A DNA stretch of 64,000 nt from Rhexocercosporidium sp. MPI-PUGE-AT-0058 (taxonomy: Eukaryota; Ascomycota; Leotiomycetes; Helotiales), in contig JAGTJL010000012.1 in NCBI GenBank assembly GCA_020746875.1, positions 2,108,001 to 2,172,000 on the forward strand, read 5' to 3'. Below, piece by piece: positions 60,274-64,000 of this stretch. Both the position numbers and the translations under genes were made by a program. The notes below the pieces were generated by a model. That model had not been told where the DNA came from, did no database searches, and worked only from the letters and a program-made list of their open reading frames with translations. How positions within the stretch are numbered: position 1 is the stretch's first letter; the number at the start of each line of letters is the position of its first letter.

Positions 60274-62135
60274 ATGGACGAGGAACAGAGAGATCAGCTC
60301 CCTCCTGGGCTTGATCCCGCCCATCTCGACAATGCGGTGAGGGCAATCCAGACCAAGAAGCCCATTCCTACAATCGACTTCACTCTGCATACCATGGAGG
60401 ATGGCAGCCAGGTCAGCACAATGGAGAGAGTCTGCAAAGGTATATCCTCCTATCTGCCCCTATCCTACCCCGCCAAAGACCCTGTTGCGCCAACAGGATG
60501 CTAACAGCTTGATATCAGACGTGCAAGCTCCAGCAATGCACCCTCCCACCAACGAGCAATTCTTCTCCCCTCAAGATCCATCGAAGCCCAACCTGGCCTT
60601 CCTCAAGCAACATTTCTACCGTGAAGGACGTCTGACCGAGGAACAAGCATTGTACATTCTCGAGGAGGGAGGAAAGGTCTTGAAGCAAGAGCCCAACCTT
60701 CTGGAGATGGATGCGCCCATCACGGTCTGCGGAGATGTTCACGGCCAATACTATGATCTGATGAAGCTTTTCGAAGTTGGTGGCGACCCAGCAGAGACGA
60801 GATACCTCTTCCTTGGAGACTATGTTGATCGGGGATACTTCAGTATCGAATGTGTGCTCTACCTCTGGTCGTTGAAGATCTGGTATCCAAATACCTTATG
60901 GCTTCTTCGTGGAAACCACGAGTGCAGACATTTGACTGATTACTTCACTTTCAAGCTGGAGTGCAAGCACAAGTACTCCGAGAAGATCTACGAGGCCTGT
61001 ATGGACTCTTTCTGCGCTCTTCCACTTGCTGCTGTCATGAACAAGCAGTTCTTGTGTATCCATGGTGGCTTGAGTCCTGAATTACATACCTTGGATGATC
61101 TTAAGTCGGTACGTACTCCGCGGATTCCTGCGCAGGCACCACTGACCAGGCTAGATTGACCGTTTCCGCGAACCTCCTACTCATGGCTTGATGTGCGATA
61201 TTTTGTGGGCTGATCCACTTGAGGAGTTTGGTCAAGAAAAGACTTCCGAGTACTTCATCCACAACCATGTTCGAGGTTGCTCCTACTTCTTCTCCTATCC
61301 TGCTGCATGCAACTTCCTCGAGAAGAATAACTTGCTTTCGGTCATTCGAGCTCACGAAGCCCAAGATGCTGGATATCGAATGTACAGAAAGACTCGGACT
61401 ACGGGATTTCCCAGTGTGATGACTATCTTCTCCGCACCGAACTACCTCGACGTCTACAACAACAAGGCCGCGGTCCTGAAGTACGAGAACAATGTCATGA
61501 ATATCCGACAGTTTAACTGCACCCCTCATCCATATTGGCTACCAAACTTCATGGATGTGTTCACATGGTCGCTTCCTTTCGTCGGCGAGAAGATCACCGA
61601 CATGTTAATCGCAATTCTGAGTACATGCTCAGAGGATGAGCTCAAGGAGGATGCTACACCCTCCACTGTTTCACCTGGCCCGGTATCCCCACCGATCAAC
61701 GCCAACTTGGATCCAGATTCGATCGAGTACAAGAGACGGGCAATCAAGAACAAGATTCTTGCCATCGGTCGTCTTTCCAGAGTTTTCCAGGTCTTAAGAG
61801 AAGAATCGGAGAGAGTCACAGAGTTGAAGACAGCATCTGGAGGCAGGCTTCCAGCTGGTACATTGATGCTTGGTGCTGAGGGAATCAAGAATGCCATCAG
61901 CAGTTTCGAAGACGCACGCAAGGTTGATTTACAGAACGAGAGGCTTCCGCCTAGTCACGAAGAGGTTGCAAGACAGAGTGAGGAGGGTCGGGCACAGGCA
62001 CTGGAGCGAGCAAAGGATGCAGCGGATAATGACAAGGGACTGCAAGCACTGTCCAGACGTCTTAGCACGTGAGTGACTCTGTCCCCTTTGAACGATCAAA
62101 CTGACCCAAACAGTGACCGAAAACGATCGTCCTGA
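60274..62135 (+). CDS. Calcineurin catalytic subunit A (PP2B)
   Basis: Four exons (60274-60439, 60519-61108, 61155-62068, 62114-62135) give 563 residues. This is the Ca2+/calmodulin-activated Ser/Thr phosphatase that acts on Crz1-type factors in stress and virulence responses. The metallophosphatase core is complete: [42 protein letters not shown] and [11 protein letters not shown]. Next come the regulatory-subunit-binding helix ([18 protein letters not shown]), the calmodulin-binding helix (about residues 400-430: [22 protein letters not shown]) and the autoinhibitory region ([17 protein letters not shown]). The last intron is canonical, with branch CTGAC, and adds DRKRSS; if retained, the protein ends at LST because TGA lies in the donor. 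Confidence 0.97.
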
Positions 62136-64000
62136 GAGCTGGAGGGTAGCTTGAGTGCTGTCGGGTATAAGGAATGGTGATAGATATTGATGATTGCGAC
62201 GGAAAATGATTGGTAACAGATAGGTTCAAGCGCCGATTCCAATGAAATTTGGCTGCTTAATGATTGAGATCCCTGCCAATCGAACATTGACGGTTTGTTC
62301 GTTTCATTTATTCTGCTGTCTTGGAACCCAGCTACCCTTCTTCTGTTGGGACATGCGACAGGCAGACAAAGTAGCGGAAGGAAACCTTACGCAAACCGCC
62401 AAAATCCAACGTAGAGGCAAGTGTCTACGTAGTCCACCCTACTCTATTCTATTTGTCTCACACCACATCATCGCCGTCTCTTTTGTCACCACGTTCGCAG
62501 GACCCATTCCTCCGCCCAATCCATCCACCTCTTCTTCAGTGGTACTAGTATTCCACTTCATCTCAGCAACATTACGCAGGTCAAACAACAATCTAGGACT
62601 ACAAAAATGGCACTTCGCCTCTCGTTGAAACTCAGCTAGGTCTCATCTCTCATATAGAGAAGAAATCAACTTCCCGTCTTTGGGCAGGAGAAATGGTGTT
62701 ACGATGCGGACACCGGGTCACGCGAGCATAATTCTTTTTAGCAAGGGCGATAAATTAGTCGCGCCGGTACGCTTCGACGGCCGAGATGAGGCTGTACTTC
62801 AGCCGTAGTGTGCGGAGGGAGTCTCAAGGACAGTTGGGAAGATGCTTGATGGGTTCTTGGGGCTTAGGGATAGTCAGCAAAGGATCCCGAAGACAAAAAA
62901 GAGCATGAAGTGCCTTATCACGGATATACGATAGATCTCTACCTGAATAAATGGAGCCTGGAAATTCCAAGGAAGTAAATTTTCCAAGGACATCTCCTTG
63001 CTGGATAAATTCCAAGCCAAAGACGGTGAGAAATAGGAAAACAGTTATCGCAGCGTTAAATCTGGCTTGGAAACCTTGACAGGGGCTAGCCATGCCGAGC
63101 GAGAGAGTATACGATCTGGATCACACCTGACGAACTCAACGCAAGATCATTCCCTTCATCCATATCCTAGAGGAGGCATATAGCTGGTTATGGGGCTGGA
63201 TCCGAGCTGGGCTGCTGTCAAAGGTTCAACTGGTTGGTCTTCAGAAATTCATAGTTGTGGCGAGGAGGTGGATGAAAGAATTGAGCTCTGCTTTTTGCGG
63301 AAGTCGGCGGTCAATACCTACGATCTATTGGGACTTCCTTGACATAAGATTAATTGATTAGGGCGATGTTCTATCAAGTCTGGATAGTATAGCCTGGTTA
63401 CTTCCGAACTGCTATCGCGAGGTTTCGGACTTCATCCCGGCTCAGAACTTGGGACATCCGTAGCAAGATCCTAATCATAGATTACGCAACTGCATACTCT
63501 GTATAAATCCTATATTTCACTTGAAATTGAAGTTTACCAAGTCACCATACACACCTGGGAAATGACTTCGAAGCGTGCTTACAAGCGCCCCTCCATAATG
63601 TTCATGCGCATCCCCTCTCGTAGATTTCTCGACCTGCACAGGTACCAAAACCGACTTATACCGCGATGCGATCTCGAGCATGAAAGAAGCATTTCATTCG
63701 AATGAGAAATGCTATACTGAAAATGCCATCTCGGTCGCAGAACCTTCCTCCTCCCCATATTTTTAGCTCAGACTTCGCTTCTGCCATTTCTCGCTAAATG
63801 GCGTGCTGAGACGAACAGTGGCAAATCTGGAAATTTTGCGAATGCGGCGCATGCTTTGGTGTGACCTTGGTTTGGGGATTTGAAAACGCAGTAGAATTTC
63901 TTTCATCATTGTTCTGTTGGTTTTGAGACCACGCTACTCTTTGGAATTGACGTCGTGGATTCCATTATCGCTTGCGATTTCGCCGATTTGTTTACTTGAG
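62136..64000. other. Downstream intergenic, no supported gene
   Basis: About 1.9 kb to the window end. Only short frames without recognisable families. The calcineurin 3' end lies at the left. Confidence 0.45.

Noticed and set aside
62824..63093. 89-codon frame on -
   Set aside because: Short, no domain, no splice context.
1..64000. CRISPR arrays, tRNA or rRNA genes, secondary-metabolite cluster
   Set aside because: No regular direct repeats with spacers, no tRNA A/B-box pair, and no synthase gene was recognised; the organism is a eukaryote.

Overview
The window is a piece of chromosome from a filamentous ascomycete (Pezizomycotina; a helotialean Leotiomycete would fit, but this is inference). 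The grounds are short introns of about 39-92 nt with GTANGT donors and CTAAC/CTGAC branch sites, fungus-only families (CFEM receptor, HET domain, DUF6536, BIM1-like, PDR-type ABCG, OPT), and a large AT-rich transposon block with the CpA-to-TpA signature of repeat-induced point mutation (RIP).

Layout. (1) About 1-10,750 is an AT-rich, RIP-degraded transposon nest. It holds a Ty1/Copia retrotransposon relic on + (gag, protease, integrase, reverse transcriptase and RNase H still legible in order), an unassigned degraded coding relic on - (about 5,950-7,060), a gag/zinc-knuckle fragment on +, and a Tc1/mariner-type transposase relic on -. (2) At the edge of this block sit two small, divergent Cys-rich protein genes. 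(3) 12.4-23.2 kb carries a phospholipase D, a DUF6536 membrane protein, a Ser/Thr-rich GPI-anchored wall protein and, divergent from it, a BIM1/X325-like copper protein with a C-terminal membrane anchor. (4) 25.2-29.7 kb has a broken HET-domain gene followed by an intact CFEM/Pth11-like receptor. (5) 32.5-40.9 kb is a transporter region: a full PDR-type ABC transporter on + and an oligopeptide (OPT) transporter on -, converging tail to tail. (6) 42.6-47.2 kb is a graveyard: an orphan gene, a second broken HET gene, a fungal STAND-type N-terminal remnant and a truncated F-box gene. (7) 47.5-53.4 kb has a TauD-like dioxygenase, a methionine-permease-like transporter and an MFS transporter broken by an internal deletion. 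(8) 55.2-62.1 kb is a conserved core: a WW-domain protein, an Mmc1-like mitochondrial protein, a small conserved protein and the calcineurin catalytic subunit.

How the parts relate. No biosynthetic cluster or prokaryote-like operon is seen. The window shifts from a repeat-rich accessory end to a conserved housekeeping end. In between are membrane transport and surface proteins mixed with decaying self/non-self recognition genes. Exon structures were worked out by hand; phases were checked and close for phospholipase D, DUF6536, GPI protein, BIM1-like, CFEM receptor, ABC, OPT, TauD, permease, the 177-residue protein and calcineurin. The most checkable oddities are a 9-nt microexon in the OPT gene, a GC-AG intron in the CFEM receptor, a 45-nt in-frame stop-free intron in the ABC gene, and the two independently broken HET genes.
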